DNA of 64,000 bases from an uncultured Lachnospiraceae bacterium. GTDB taxonomy: Bacteria; Bacillota; Clostridia; Lachnospirales; Lachnospiraceae. Of this stretch, positions 51,214-61,235 are shown piece after piece. The DNA lies in contig CAJUMC010000004.1 of assembly GCA_910587085.1 (NCBI GenBank), forward strand, positions 1-64,000. The letters are read 5' to 3'. The notes under the pieces are model-generated. The model did not search any database, had not been told where the DNA came from, and saw nothing but the letters and a program-made list of their open reading frames with translations. Numbering within the stretch: position 1 is the first letter of the stretch; every line of letters starts with the position of its first letter. Position numbers and translations under genes: made by a program.

Positions 51214-52332
51214 TCAGACGTTAAACCGGAACAGTACGACATCCCCGTCCTGAACCACATAGTCCTTTCCCTCGGAACGTACCAGTCCCTTTTCCTTCGC
51301 CGCGTTGAAGCCGCCGCATTCGACCAGATTGTTGTAGCTGACGATCTCAGCGCGGATAAAGCCCCGCTCAAAATCCGAGTGGATCTTGCCGGCCGCCTGC
51401 GGCGCCTTTGTGCCGAAGTCAATTGTCCACGCCTTTGTTTCCTTCGGTCCAGCCGTAAGATAGCTGATAAGGCCAAGTATCCGGTAGCTTGCGCGGATCA
51501 GCTTTTCCAGGCCCGATTCTTTCAGACCGAGTTCATCGAGAAACATTTTTTTCTCGTCCTCCTCCAGCTCCGCAATCTCCTGCTCGATCTGAGCGCAGAT
51601 CACAAACACTTCGGAGATGTCAGCCTGCTCATTCTCGCATTCCTGCTCCGCATACTCGCGCACCTTCTGTACATGGATATTTCCCGCACCGTCGTCCGCA
51701 AGCTCGTCCTCCCTGACATTGGCGGCATAGATCACGGGTTTGCAGGTCAGCAGATTAAAGCCGGCAAGCAGCTCCGTTTCCTCCTCGTCCTTCAGGGTAT
51801 ATGTTCTGGCAAGCTTTCCGGCCTCCAGATGCTTCATCAGCCCTTCGATCAGCTCCGCTTCTTTCGCGGCCGTTTTATCGTTGTTCGCGAGCTTCTTCAC
51901 CCTGGAGTACCGGCGCTCGAGCACTTCCAGATCGGAAAAAATCAGCTCCAGATTGATCGTCTCAATATCCCGCAGCGGATCGATCGTGCCCTCCACATGG
52001 ACGATGTTCGAATCCTCGAAGCAGCGCACCACATGGACGATTGCGTCCACCTCCCGTATATTGGCCAGGAACTGATTTCCAAGCCCCTCTCCCTTGGAGG
52101 CGCCTCTGACAAGCCCCGCAATATCGACGAATTCGATCGCTGCCGGCACAATGCGCTCCGAAGAATACATATCACCGAGCACCTTCAGCCGCTCGTCCGG
52201 AACAGCGACAATGCCGACATTCGGATCGATTGTACAGAACGGATAATTTGCCGACTCTGCCCCTGCTTTGGTCAGAGAATTGAACAGGGTGCTCTTTCCC
52301 ACATTCGGGAGACCGATGATTCCCAATTTCAT
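51214..52332 (-). CDS. ychF: Redox-regulated ATPase/GTPase YchF
   Basis: A 372-residue Obg-family NTPase. G1 GLPNVGKST, G3 DIAGLVRGASKGEGLG and a C-terminal TGS-like domain (TIDFGTKAPQAAGKIHSDFERGFIRAEIV) are visible. It binds ribosomes and ATP and is universally conserved. ATG 52332 follows AAAGGAGGA. Upstream, 52430-52500 is very AT-rich and should hold its promoter, though no clear pair stands out. Confidence 0.96.
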   Translation of the reverse strand: MKLGIIGLPNVGKSTLFNSLTKAGAESANYPFCTIDPNVGIVAVPDERLKVLGDMYSSERIVPAAIEFVDIAGLVRGASKGEGLGNQFLANIREVDAIVHVVRCFEDSNIVHVEGTIDPLRDIETINLELIFSDLEVLERRYSRVKKLANNDKTAAKEAELIEGLMKHLEAGKLARTYTLKDEEETELLAGFNLLTCKPVIYAANVREDELADDGAGNIHVQKVREYAEQECENEQADISEVFVICAQIEQEIAELEEDEKKMFLDELGLKESGLEKLIRASYRILGLISYLTAGPKETKAWTIDFGTKAPQAAGKIHSDFERGFIRAEIVSYNNLVECGGFNAAKEKGLVRSEGKDYVVQDGDVVLFRFNV

Positions 52333-52561
52333 TTTTCCCGATTCCTCCTTTGAAATACTATAAAACAGGCATTTACAGAAATTTCCAGTCGTCCGTAGAT
52401 ACCAGTCAGCGTCTTGATTTTGCATGATATAGTACTGATTTAGTATAATATAATATTGATATATCTATAATTCTTGTAAAGATTAAATATTTTCACACCG
52501 GAAACAAGCCGAAGACCGGATTTACTGCGCAGACAATTTCAGAAAACCGCCGCCCGTTTTT

Positions 52562-53269
52562 TCAATCTCTGGCCTCCGCCATCAGCAAAAGCCCTTCCTC
52601 AAATTCCACCGTACCCGTCTCCGCCGCAAGCTCGTTGCTGATGCACAGGCTGTCTTCCTGCCGGAGCGTGCGTTTCGTCAGCGGATATTTAAACCCAGTA
52701 AGCGTGATGCCGGTAACCTGCGGCGTCAGCGCCAAAAAAGAAACAAAGCTGCCGTACTGCTCCGACTTTCTTAAGGTAAAACTCCTCCGGTGCACCGAAA
52801 TCCGGTTGTTTGAATCGACAAGGGCGGCGCGGATACCGGCAGCCTCCAGCTTCTCGAGCAGAAAAACGTTTGCCAGCGTATGATCGAACCGCGTTCCGAG
52901 CCCGCCGAGAATCAGAACCTCCCCGTTCTCCCCCTCAAGCTCCTGCGCAAGCTCCACCGCAATCTGTGTGTCGGTATCGTCTTTCTCCGGCCGGAACCGC
53001 CGCACCGTAATGCCGTCCTGCTGCTCATAGCGCCGCAGATATTCCGCCGGCAGACTGTCAAAATCCCCGACGATATAGTCCGGCTTCAGCCCGAGGCGTT
53101 CTGCGGACAGCAGGCCGCCGTCCACTGCAATGATATGCTCAAAACCGGGCGCCCTGCAGCAGCGGCCGGCCGCCTTCGGCCCCGTCTGCGGCAATGCCCC
53201 GGCCCGTGCCGCAAGGTATCCGGCAGCATTGTCATCCGTCCTTCCCCCTGTTATGATTAGAGTGCTCAT
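52562..53269 (-). CDS. thiN: Thiamine pyrophosphokinase
   Basis: A 235-residue enzyme converting thiamine to TPP with ATP. Motifs: IIAVDGGLLSAERLGLKPDYIVGDFDSL and EKDDTDTQIAVE. The N-terminal ITGGRTDDN is followed by an unusual Ala/Gly-rich insert of about 25 residues. The start lies inside the end of the PilZ gene (38-base overlap), implying coupled translation. It ends the prkC-rsgA-rpe operon. Confidence 0.92.
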   Translation of the reverse strand: MSTLIITGGRTDDNAAGYLAARAGALPQTGPKAAGRCCRAPGFEHIIAVDGGLLSAERLGLKPDYIVGDFDSLPAEYLRRYEQQDGITVRRFRPEKDDTDTQIAVELAQELEGENGEVLILGGLGTRFDHTLANVFLLEKLEAAGIRAALVDSNNRISVHRRSFTLRKSEQYGSFVSFLALTPQVTGITLTGFKYPLTKRTLRQEDSLCISNELAAETGTVEFEEGLLLMAEARD

Positions 53270-54005
53270 ACTGCTGATACCTCACCTTCTTCAGCACCTC
53301 GCGCTGCTTTTCGTATATAAACTTGGAGAGATTGCGGCTTGTCTCGAGAAAACGGCAGCCGTAGTAGTATTTGAACGAGCTGTGCCTGCTTTCCGTGTGC
53401 CGGACGACCACCGCGTTGCAGCAGATTTTTCCGAATTCGGTATCGAGCACAAAGCTGAGCTCATCGCCCTTTTCTAACCTCCGGTTGGCGTACAGTCCCG
53501 CGCCCAGCTCGCTGATATCCTTGAGCAGGGCTGAACAGTCGATAAAGCAGAAGCAATCCTCCTGCAAAGCGTCCAGCTCGGCGTCGCTGAATTCTTCCGT
53601 CCGGCTGTGCAGCGCTTCCAGCTCGCTTACCATGCGCAGACGCTCCGGATCTCTGGACAGGAACTGAACCATCAGCTCCTGCTCGATCGGCACGCGGAAG
53701 GCGTTCCGGCGGTTGTAGGTCTCTCCCTCCTCCGCAGCCGTAAAGCAGTGAAATTCTTCGCCGTCCAGCTGTTCGATGCTCCCCTGCACCGACTTCCATT
53801 TCCAGACCTGGTCATCCTCCCGGTAAACCAGATCTACGACATCCGTCGGCCGGAATTCAAAGACCAGTTTACCGCTCGCAATCAGCGTAACAAAGACGTG
53901 ATCCTCACCGGCTTCCTCGATCTTGCTGACAACCCGGTAATGGTAGCCGTCCCGGGTGATATAAATTTCCAGAGGCTTTCCCGGCTTCATTTCACTGATC
54001 CGCAT
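53232..54005 (-). CDS. PilZ/YcgR-like c-di-GMP effector
   Basis: A 257-residue protein. Residues 1-95 resemble a YcgR N-terminal domain; the PilZ domain follows with RRNAFRVPI (RxxxR) near 113 and DISELGAGLY (DxSxxG) near 180, both needed for c-di-GMP binding. Related proteins brake flagella or control secretion. ATG 54005 follows GGGAGG; it overlaps the rpe stop by 14 bases, and its own 3' end overlaps thiN by 38. Its place inside the rpe-thiN operon is unusual. Confidence 0.87.
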   Translation of the reverse strand: MRISEMKPGKPLEIYITRDGYHYRVVSKIEEAGEDHVFVTLIASGKLVFEFRPTDVVDLVYREDDQVWKWKSVQGSIEQLDGEEFHCFTAAEEGETYNRRNAFRVPIEQELMVQFLSRDPERLRMVSELEALHSRTEEFSDAELDALQEDCFCFIDCSALLKDISELGAGLYANRRLEKGDELSFVLDTEFGKICCNAVVVRHTESRHSSFKYYYGCRFLETSRNLSKFIYEKQREVLKKVRYQQYEHSNHNRGKDG

Positions 54006-54654
54006 GTGCAAAGGCCTCCCTGAAAACACTGATGTTCTTTGCGATATCGCCGCGGAAAACCGACGTGCCCGCCACGATCCTATTGGCTCCCGCGTCCATA
54101 ACCTCCCGCACATTGTCCGCCGTGATCCCGCCGTCAACCTGGATATCCGCCTGTACGCCGAGCTCGCGCATCAGCCGGCGGACATCTCTGATTTTATCCA
54201 TCATGGAAGGCAGGAATTTCTGCCCTCCGAAGCCCGGATTAACCGTCATGACAAGCACATAATCCAGCTCCGGCAGAATATAGCGCAGCATTTCTGCCGG
54301 GGTCGCCGGATTGAGGGCAACGCCCGCCTCCATGCCGTGCTTTTTTATCTCCAGCACTGCAGTGTGCAGATGCCGGCATGCTTCGCAGTGCACGGTCAGC
54401 ATATCCGCCCCGCACGCTCTGAAATCCCCGATAAAACGAATCGGATCTTCCACCATGAGATGTACGTCAAATGGCAGCGACGTTACCTTCCGGACGGATT
54501 CCATAACCGGCATGCCGAACGAGATCCTCGGCACGAAGCATCCGTCCATAACGTCGATATGTACGGAATCTGCCCCTGCCGCCTCCAGGCTCTGAAGCTG
54601 CTCTCCAAGACGCGCAAAATCTGCCGCCAGTATGGAAGGCGATAGTTGATACAT
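53992..54654 (-). CDS. rpe: Ribulose-phosphate 3-epimerase
   Basis: A 220-residue TIM barrel interconverting ribulose- and xylulose-5-phosphate. Motifs: LSPSILAADFARL, HIDVMDGCFVPRISFG, VMTVNPGFGGQKF and VDGGITADNV with the catalytic acids and metal-binding His/Asp. It follows rsgA in the conserved order; AT-rich DNA with a TTGACA lies just upstream. Confidence 0.96.
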   Translation of the reverse strand: MYQLSPSILAADFARLGEQLQSLEAAGADSVHIDVMDGCFVPRISFGMPVMESVRKVTSLPFDVHLMVEDPIRFIGDFRACGADMLTVHCEACRHLHTAVLEIKKHGMEAGVALNPATPAEMLRYILPELDYVLVMTVNPGFGGQKFLPSMMDKIRDVRRLMRELGVQADIQVDGGITADNVREVMDAGANRIVAGTSVFRGDIAKNISVFREAFAHADQ

Positions 54655-54734
54655 GTATTGACCTCCATTTCTGATTTTAAATTATTATTAAATTTTTATA
54701 AATTATTTATCTTGTCAACGTTATTCTGCCCGGT

Positions 54735-55655
54735 TCAGCGCTTTTTCCTGTATCCCCTCGCCTCGCGCGGCTGTCCTCGGTACGGCGCAGACGAAGCGAG
54801 CTCCTCCAGCAGAAGCAAATAATTTTCATACCGCTCCGCGCTGATGCTCCCCGCCTCCGCCGCCTCCTTTACCGCACAGCCCGGCTCACGGCTGTGCAGA
54901 CAGCTCAGATATCGGCAGTGTCCCCAAAACGGCTCGAATTCCGGATAGCATTCCCTCAGCTCCTCCTTTTCCATCTCCGGGAGATAGAGGGAGCTGAAGC
55001 CCGGCGTGTCAAAAAGATAGGTTTCCTCCCCCACGTAAAAAAGCTCGGAATGCCTTGTCGTATGCCTGCCCCTCCTGATCTTCTCGCTGATGCTCCCGGT
55101 TTCCATTTCCGCCTCCGGGAACAGACAGTTGACAATGGAGGACTTGCCGACGCCGCTCGGTCCGGCCAGCACGGTCGTCCTGCCCCGGAGCGCCTCCCCG
55201 AGCAGTTCCATTCCCTCCTGCTTCTTTGCGGAGACAAAAAGCACCCTGCAGCCGCTGTTTTGGTAAATCTGCTGCAGCGCCTCCCGGCGCTCCTCCTTGA
55301 TCTGATCCACTTTGTTGAAACACACAATCGTTTTCATTCCCTGCCTGCGCATCAGCACAAGAAAGCGGTCAAGCAGATTGAAACTCGGCGGAGGCTCCGA
55401 CGCGGCAAAAACGATAACCGCCTGGTCGGCATTCGCAACCGCAGGACGGATAAGCTCCGTCCTGCGTTCCAGAATATCGGTTATATTTCCGGTGCCGGGC
55501 GCCGTGCTGATCTGCTCCAGCTCCACATCATCGCCGGGCAGCGGCTTGATCCCGCGCATCCGGAAGATGCCCTTGGCCCTGCACTCCAAGATGCCCGTGC
55601 CCTCCACGTTGACATAATATGCGCCGGCGATTCCCCGGATGATCTTTCCCCTCAT
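54735..55655 (-). CDS. rsgA: Small ribosomal subunit GTPase RsgA
   Basis: A 306-residue circularly permuted GTPase that matures the 30S subunit. N-terminal OB-fold, then G4 CFNKVDQI, G1 GPSGVGKSSIVN, G3 DTPGFSS, and a zinc knuckle CRYLSCLHSREPGC. ATG 55655 overlaps the prkC stop (TGATG). Confidence 0.96.
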   Translation of the reverse strand: MRGKIIRGIAGAYYVNVEGTGILECRAKGIFRMRGIKPLPGDDVELEQISTAPGTGNITDILERRTELIRPAVANADQAVIVFAASEPPPSFNLLDRFLVLMRRQGMKTIVCFNKVDQIKEERREALQQIYQNSGCRVLFVSAKKQEGMELLGEALRGRTTVLAGPSGVGKSSIVNCLFPEAEMETGSISEKIRRGRHTTRHSELFYVGEETYLFDTPGFSSLYLPEMEKEELRECYPEFEPFWGHCRYLSCLHSREPGCAVKEAAEAGSISAERYENYLLLLEELASSAPYRGQPREARGYRKKR

Positions 55656-57925
55656 CAATTTACTTTTACCGCTTTCAGATCAACCAGATAGGAGCCATCG
55701 TAAGGTACGCCGGAGAACCAGACCATAATGGTTGCCATTCCCTCCGTAAAGCCTTCTCCCTCCGCCAGACGGATATCGAAGGAATGCGGGAAATCCGACG
55801 CCGTAAACAGCCGGGAATCATCGTCGTAGACAACGAGCTCGGCGTTGTCCTGCCGAATTGTGACATAGAGGGTTGCCGTCTCTTCAGCTCCAAGCGGCCA
55901 GTCGCTGACCACTGCGGTCGCGCGATACTCAAAAACAGGCTCCGGCTCCGGTGTCGGAGTCGGTTCCGGCGTCGGACTTGGCGTCGGTTCCGGCGTCGGA
56001 GTCGGATCGGCCGGCTCGTCTGTGATTCCCGGATCATCCGGTTCGTCCGGGTTCACCGGCGCGGTTGTCGGCTCCGGCGTAGAGGTCGGAAGCTCCGGCC
56101 CCGTACTCAGCGCAAAATCAATTACGGTTCCCGAGACAAGCCTCTCACCCTCGGAATAGCTCTGGAAGCAGACAAGCCCCTCCGCATACTGGCTGCTGCT
56201 TGCGTAGGAGGAACTGCCGAACGCCAGACCGGCCTCGGCGATAGCGGCAATCGCCTCCTCCTCCGTCTTTCCGAGAAGCTTCGGCATCTTGGTCATTGTA
56301 ATGTCCGGGCCGGTGCTCACGATGATCCGGACCGTTTCACCCATTGCAAGATATTCCTCCGCCGCCGGCTCCGTGCGTATCACCATGCCGCTCTCAAACT
56401 CCGTGTTTGATTCGTAGGCGGGCTTGGTGAGGAAGCCAGCATTTTCAAGCTCCGTCCTTGCCTTGTCCAGCGTATAATACTGAACGTTCGGGATCTGAAT
56501 CGACTGCGGTCCCGCACTCAGAGTCAGCTCGATCGTTCCGTCATAGGCAATGGAGACCTTCTCCGGAGGATACTGCCGTATAACATAGCCCTTCGGCACA
56601 TCCGGCGAAAACTCCTCCTTGTCGGAGATAATGCTGAAGTTTTCCGAGACCAGCTTCAGCGTGTTGATTGCGTCGTCCAGCTTCAGTCCGACGACGCTGA
56701 CCACCTCTTTCATGCCCGGCTCGTCCGTCGGCTCCGGCGTCGGAGACGAGATCGGGGTCACGGAGCCCTCCGGCGTCGGAGTTACACCATTGTCCTTATT
56801 TTTATTAAAGATATCGAGCACACCTGACAGATTTATAACAAGATAGATCAATGCCAGGCCGAGTGCAACCGCGGTTACGATGGTTCCGATAATGATAAAC
56901 TTCTCAAATCTCGGATCAACTCCGTCAAGTTCTTCCTCCTCTTCCTTCTGAACCTTCCTGGAATTTGCCGCGGTATCCGGGTGGCTGTCATAATAAACCG
57001 CCGGTGATTTCGCCGCGCTCTTGATGGATTCCATCTGCGCATCCGTCATATTGATGGTCGGGGAATCCGAGACGGCCACCGCCGCCAGCTTCACAAAATC
57101 TCCGTCCGGGTTGGTGATGGATCGCTTCAGATCCGCAATCAGCTCCGAGGCGGAGAGATAACGGCGCTCCGGCTTCTTCTGCATGCATTTCTGAACTATT
57201 TTTTCAATGCTCACAGGAACATCCGGGCGGATCTCGCGGATCGGCGTCGCCTCGTCATTGATATGGGAAAGTGCGACCGAAACGGAATTATCCCCGGCAA
57301 ACGGCACCTTTCCGCAGAGCATTTCATAGAGCGTTACGCCGAGCGAATAAATATCGCTCTTTTCGTCCGAATAACCGCCCCTCGCCTGCTCCGGCGAAAG
57401 ATAATGCACCGAACCGACGGCATTCTGCGACACGGTGTTCGAGGTGGCCGCTTTGGCAATGCCGAAATCCGTCACCTTCACCTTGCCGTCACGGGAAATA
57501 ATAATATTCTGCGGCTTGATATCGCGGTGAATAATATGATTTGCATGAGCCGCCTCCATGCCCTGCGCAATCTGAATGGAGATGCCGATGGCTTCCTTGA
57601 TCTCAAGCGTCCCCTTCCGTTCGATAAACTTTTTCAGCGTGATCCCCTCGACCAGCTCCATCACAATGTAATACAGACCTTCGTCGTCCCCGACATCGTA
57701 CACATTGACAATATTCGGGTGGGACAGCCCCGCTGCGGACTGAGCCTCCGCGCGGAATTTCGAGACGAAATTCCTGTCGCTGGAATACTCCGGCTTCAGG
57801 ATTTTCATCGCTACGTATCGGTTCAGACGATGGCATTTCGCCCTGTAGACATCGGCCATACCGCCGGAGCCTACCTTGTCGATGATCTCGTAGCGTTCGC
57901 TGATGTACATACCTGGTTTAATCAT
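55655..57925 (-). CDS. prkC: PASTA-domain Ser/Thr kinase PrkC
   Basis: A 756-residue membrane kinase. Kinase domain 1-275 with GSGGMADVY, HRDIKPQN, DFGIAK; membrane helix near 345-365; three extracellular PASTA repeats (about 400-610). A Pro/Thr linker (TPTPEPTPSPTPEPTPTPE) then leads into a final domain of about 90 residues (VFEYRATAVVSDW onward) not found in standard PrkC. PASTA domains sense muropeptides or lipid II. It works opposite the phosphatase at 58013. Confidence 0.95.
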   Translation of the reverse strand: MIKPGMYISERYEIIDKVGSGGMADVYRAKCHRLNRYVAMKILKPEYSSDRNFVSKFRAEAQSAAGLSHPNIVNVYDVGDDEGLYYIVMELVEGITLKKFIERKGTLEIKEAIGISIQIAQGMEAAHANHIIHRDIKPQNIIISRDGKVKVTDFGIAKAATSNTVSQNAVGSVHYLSPEQARGGYSDEKSDIYSLGVTLYEMLCGKVPFAGDNSVSVALSHINDEATPIREIRPDVPVSIEKIVQKCMQKKPERRYLSASELIADLKRSITNPDGDFVKLAAVAVSDSPTINMTDAQMESIKSAAKSPAVYYDSHPDTAANSRKVQKEEEEELDGVDPRFEKFIIIGTIVTAVALGLALIYLVINLSGVLDIFNKNKDNGVTPTPEGSVTPISSPTPEPTDEPGMKEVVSVVGLKLDDAINTLKLVSENFSIISDKEEFSPDVPKGYVIRQYPPEKVSIAYDGTIELTLSAGPQSIQIPNVQYYTLDKARTELENAGFLTKPAYESNTEFESGMVIRTEPAAEEYLAMGETVRIIVSTGPDITMTKMPKLLGKTEEEAIAAIAEAGLAFGSSSYASSSQYAEGLVCFQSYSEGERLVSGTVIDFALSTGPELPTSTPEPTTAPVNPDEPDDPGITDEPADPTPTPEPTPSPTPEPTPTPEPEPVFEYRATAVVSDWPLGAEETATLYVTIRQDNAELVVYDDDSRLFTASDFPHSFDIRLAEGEGFTEGMATIMVWFSGVPYDGSYLVDLKAVKVN

Positions 57926-58012
57926 AAATCTACCTCATTTCTATACCTGCATATATTGCGAGCCGGCTCGCGGTACTGCTCTATCACACATCGGAAAGCG
58001 CCTTTCTTCCGG

Positions 58013-58771
58013 CTATCCTTCCGCGGCCTTGCAGGTCTGATTTTCTTCCATCACGGCGAGCAGGATGGAAATATTATCCCTTCCGCCGTACTCATTGGCC
58101 AGCGTCAGCAGCCGCCCGCCCGCCTCCGCGATATTCTGCCTGTTCTCCAGAACAATGCGGTATATCTCGGAGTCATCCATCATGTTTGACAGGCCGTCCG
58201 AGCAGAGCAGCACGACGTCGCCCGGCGAGACGGACACCTCGAAAAAATCCGGCACAATATTCACATTTGCGCCGAGCGCTCTTGTGATAACATTTTTGTT
58301 TGGATGAAATCTCGCCTCCTCTCGGCGGAGTTCCCCTCTGCGGATCATCTCTTCCACCAGGGAATGATCCTGCGTGATCTGCGAGATTTTTTCGCGATCT
58401 ATCAGATAAAGGCGGCTGTCGCCGACATTGGCGACATACAACTCGGTTCCCACAACCGTGGCTGCCACAAAGGTCGTTCCCATGCCCTCCAGCTCCGCGC
58501 GCCCCTGTGCTTCCTTCAGAAGCCTGCGGTTCGTCTGCTGCAGTGCATCCTCCATCGCGCTGATCACCGTTTTCACGCTGCTCTGCCCGAGCTGCCGCAC
58601 AAATTCCTCCACGGCAAACCGGGACGCAAAATCCCCGGCCCTGTGCCCTCCCATACCGTCGGCCACAATAAACAGATTCGGCAGGCGTCCGACGGGTTCC
58701 TCACTGCAGAAAACATAGTCCTGATTGATCTCCCGTCTTCTTCCCCTGTCCGTAACGCAATATGTTTTCAT
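58013..58771 (-). CDS. prpC: PP2C-type Ser/Thr phosphatase
   Basis: A 252-residue metal-dependent phosphatase: RREINQDYV, FIVADGMGGHRAGD, VGDSRLYL and a final GGRDNIS, which together hold the metal-binding Asp residues. It reverses PrkC phosphorylation. Its start overlaps the rlmN stop by four bases. Confidence 0.95.
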   Translation of the reverse strand: MKTYCVTDRGRRREINQDYVFCSEEPVGRLPNLFIVADGMGGHRAGDFASRFAVEEFVRQLGQSSVKTVISAMEDALQQTNRRLLKEAQGRAELEGMGTTFVAATVVGTELYVANVGDSRLYLIDREKISQITQDHSLVEEMIRRGELRREEARFHPNKNVITRALGANVNIVPDFFEVSVSPGDVVLLCSDGLSNMMDDSEIYRIVLENRQNIAEAGGRLLTLANEYGGRDNISILLAVMEENQTCKAAEG

Positions 58772-59829
58772 TCCCGGCTCCCTTCCTGCTGCCGCAGCCT
58801 GTCGGTATAGCTTTTCCGGAGCTGTCCGCAGGCGGCGTTGATATCCGAGCCCATTTCTCTTCTAATAGTAACATTTATCCGTTTTTTTTCAAGGATATTT
58901 TTAAAATTTTGTATATTTTCCGCCCGGGATCGCTTAAAGCCGCGCTCCTTCACCTCGTTCACGGGTATGAGATTGACCAGGCAGTTTTTTCCTTTTATCA
59001 GCGCCGCCAGCTCCTCCGCCTGCTGCGCGGAATCGTTCACATTTGCCACAAGACTGTACTCAAACGTAAGTCTCCGGCCGGTTCTTTCATAATATTCGTC
59101 CAGCGCCGCAAATACCTCCGTGAGCGCATACCGCTCCGCCACCGGCATCAGCTTTCTCCGATCCGCATCGTTCGGCGCATGCAGCGAAAGGGCGAGATTT
59201 ACAGCGAGCTCCTCCTCTGCCAGCGCCCGAATCCCGTCAGGCAGCCCGCAGGTTGAAACCGTAATATTTCTCTGGCTGATATTCAGACCGTTCCCGTCGC
59301 TTGCCATCCGGATAAACCGAACCAGGTTTTCAAGATTGTCAAGCGGCTCTCCCGTACCCATCACAACAATGTGGGACACCCGCTGCCCGGAAAGCTTCTG
59401 TATTTCGTATACCTGCTCGAGCATCTCTGACGGCGCAAGATTCCTGGTCAGTCCGCCGAGCGTCGAGGCGCAGAAGCGGCAGCCCATCCGGCAGCCGACC
59501 TGGGATGAGATACACACCGAATTTCCGTGACGGTATTTCATCAGGACGCTCTCGATCACATTGCCGTCCGGCAGTTCAAACAGAAACTTGCATGTGCCGT
59601 CGGCCGCCGATTCCAGCCGGTCGACAACGCGGAGCACGGGGAAGGAAAAATTTCCCTCACATTTTTCCCGGAACGCGGCGGAAATATTCGTCATTTCCCC
59701 AAAGCCGCCGCAGAGCTTTCTGTGCATCCACTCGTACATCTGCGCCGCACGGTACGGCTTTTCCCCGAGTGCTTTCACCTCCTGCTCCAGCTCCGCGAGA
59801 TTCATTGATTTTATATCCTTCAGCGCCAT
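58768..59829 (-). CDS. rlmN: 23S rRNA/tRNA m2A methyltransferase RlmN
   Basis: A 353-residue radical SAM enzyme that methylates C2 of A2503 in 23S rRNA. The cluster motif is CRMGCRFC near residue 112; MGTGEPLDN and the reactive cysteine in NAACGQL near the end are visible. It sits between rsmB and prpC, the usual order in Firmicutes. Confidence 0.96.
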   Translation of the reverse strand: MALKDIKSMNLAELEQEVKALGEKPYRAAQMYEWMHRKLCGGFGEMTNISAAFREKCEGNFSFPVLRVVDRLESAADGTCKFLFELPDGNVIESVLMKYRHGNSVCISSQVGCRMGCRFCASTLGGLTRNLAPSEMLEQVYEIQKLSGQRVSHIVVMGTGEPLDNLENLVRFIRMASDGNGLNISQRNITVSTCGLPDGIRALAEEELAVNLALSLHAPNDADRRKLMPVAERYALTEVFAALDEYYERTGRRLTFEYSLVANVNDSAQQAEELAALIKGKNCLVNLIPVNEVKERGFKRSRAENIQNFKNILEKKRINVTIRREMGSDINAACGQLRKSYTDRLRQQEGSRE

Positions 59830-59849
59830 GCACCACCTTTGCTTGTCCT

Positions 59850-61235
59850 TTATTTTTCCAGCGGCCTGACAAAACGGCTGACAAAAAATCCGTCCGTCCC
59901 CCCGGTCTGTGGAATCAGCTGAAGCCGCCCCCGCTCCGCCTCCGGGACAAGAGCCTCCTCCGACCGCAGTCTCTCAGGAAGAAACGGCAGCAGGCTCTGC
60001 GCCCGAAGTCCAAGCTCCCGCTCAATCCATTCCGCATTTTCCCGGTTTTCTGCCGGGTTGACAGTGCAGGTTGAATAAATCAGCACTCCCCCCGGCTTTA
60101 CATATTCCGCCGCTGTCCGCAGCATCTGCCGCTGCAGTTTGATTAGTTCGGAAAGTCCTTCCGGCGAGGCGTGATATTTGATATCCGGCTTTCTGGAAAT
60201 AATTCCCAGTCCAGAGCACGGAAGATCAGCAAGTACAACATCCGCCTTACCGACATCCTCCTGCCGAATACTGCAGGCATCCCACAAAAGCAGCTCCACG
60301 TTGCGGAAACCGCAGCGGGACAGATTTTCTCTGATCCGGGAAAGTTTATATTCCGAAATGTCCCTTGCACTGACCAGGCCGGATTCCTCCTGCGCTTCCG
60401 GGCAGCCGCAGACCAGCAGGTCCGCCGCCTGAAGCGCTTTCCCGCCCGGCGCGGCACAGCAGTCGATCACATAGTCGCCGGACTTCAGCCCAGCGCACAG
60501 AACCGGAAGCATCGAGCTCTCATCCTGTATCTGCAGAAGTCCCTCGCGAAAAGCCCCCACACGGCCGAGCGTATCAATTCCGGAGAGCCGCAGTGCACCC
60601 GGCACGCAGGCGCCCACGGAAACCGCGAGCCCCTCGGCTTCCAGACGCTGCCTGCACTCGTCCGCGCCGCATCGGGAGAGATTTATCCGCGCGGTCAGCG
60701 GCGGCACCTCGAGAAACGCCCGGAACATGCTTTCCGTGCTGTCCCCGCCGTACCATTCCAGAAACCGCTCTGTGAGCCATAAAGGCACGGAATACAGCAC
60801 GGACAGCCGTTCCTCTGCCGGCATCTCCTTTGTGATATCGGACAAGCTCTCCGGACGTCGCACCGCTGTGCGCAGGACGCCGTTCACAAAGCCGGCCAGC
60901 CCTGCGAGCCCCCTCTTTTTTACAAGCTTCACCGCCTCGTTGCACACGGCGGAGGCCGGGACATCCATATAGCGCAGCTGATAAAATCCCATGCGCAGAA
61001 TATTGCGCACAACCGGCTTCAGCTTCTCTGGTTTTACGCTGGAACAGCGGGCAATCAGGAAGTCCAGCGTAAGCATCCGCTCCACAACGCCTTCGCACAG
61101 CCGCACTGCAAAGGCCCGCTCCCTCCGATCCAGATCCGGATATTTTCCAAGCTGCTCCGCCAGTACCCTGTGACAGAATTTTTTCTCCTCCGCAATCTGC
61201 AGAAGCATTGTCAGCGCCAGCTCCCGTGAATTCAT
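59850..61235 (-). CDS. rsmB: 16S rRNA m5C967 methyltransferase
   Basis: A 461-residue enzyme with an N-terminal NusB-like RNA domain and a C-terminal methylase. SAM loop DCCAAPGGKALQAADLL, then DLPCSGLGIISRKPDIKY and IYSTCTVNPAENREN carry the two cysteines. ATG 61235 overlaps the upstream stop (TGATG). Confidence 0.95.
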   Translation of the reverse strand: MNSRELALTMLLQIAEEKKFCHRVLAEQLGKYPDLDRRERAFAVRLCEGVVERMLTLDFLIARCSSVKPEKLKPVVRNILRMGFYQLRYMDVPASAVCNEAVKLVKKRGLAGLAGFVNGVLRTAVRRPESLSDITKEMPAEERLSVLYSVPLWLTERFLEWYGGDSTESMFRAFLEVPPLTARINLSRCGADECRQRLEAEGLAVSVGACVPGALRLSGIDTLGRVGAFREGLLQIQDESSMLPVLCAGLKSGDYVIDCCAAPGGKALQAADLLVCGCPEAQEESGLVSARDISEYKLSRIRENLSRCGFRNVELLLWDACSIRQEDVGKADVVLADLPCSGLGIISRKPDIKYHASPEGLSELIKLQRQMLRTAAEYVKPGGVLIYSTCTVNPAENRENAEWIERELGLRAQSLLPFLPERLRSEEALVPEAERGRLQLIPQTGGTDGFFVSRFVRPLEK

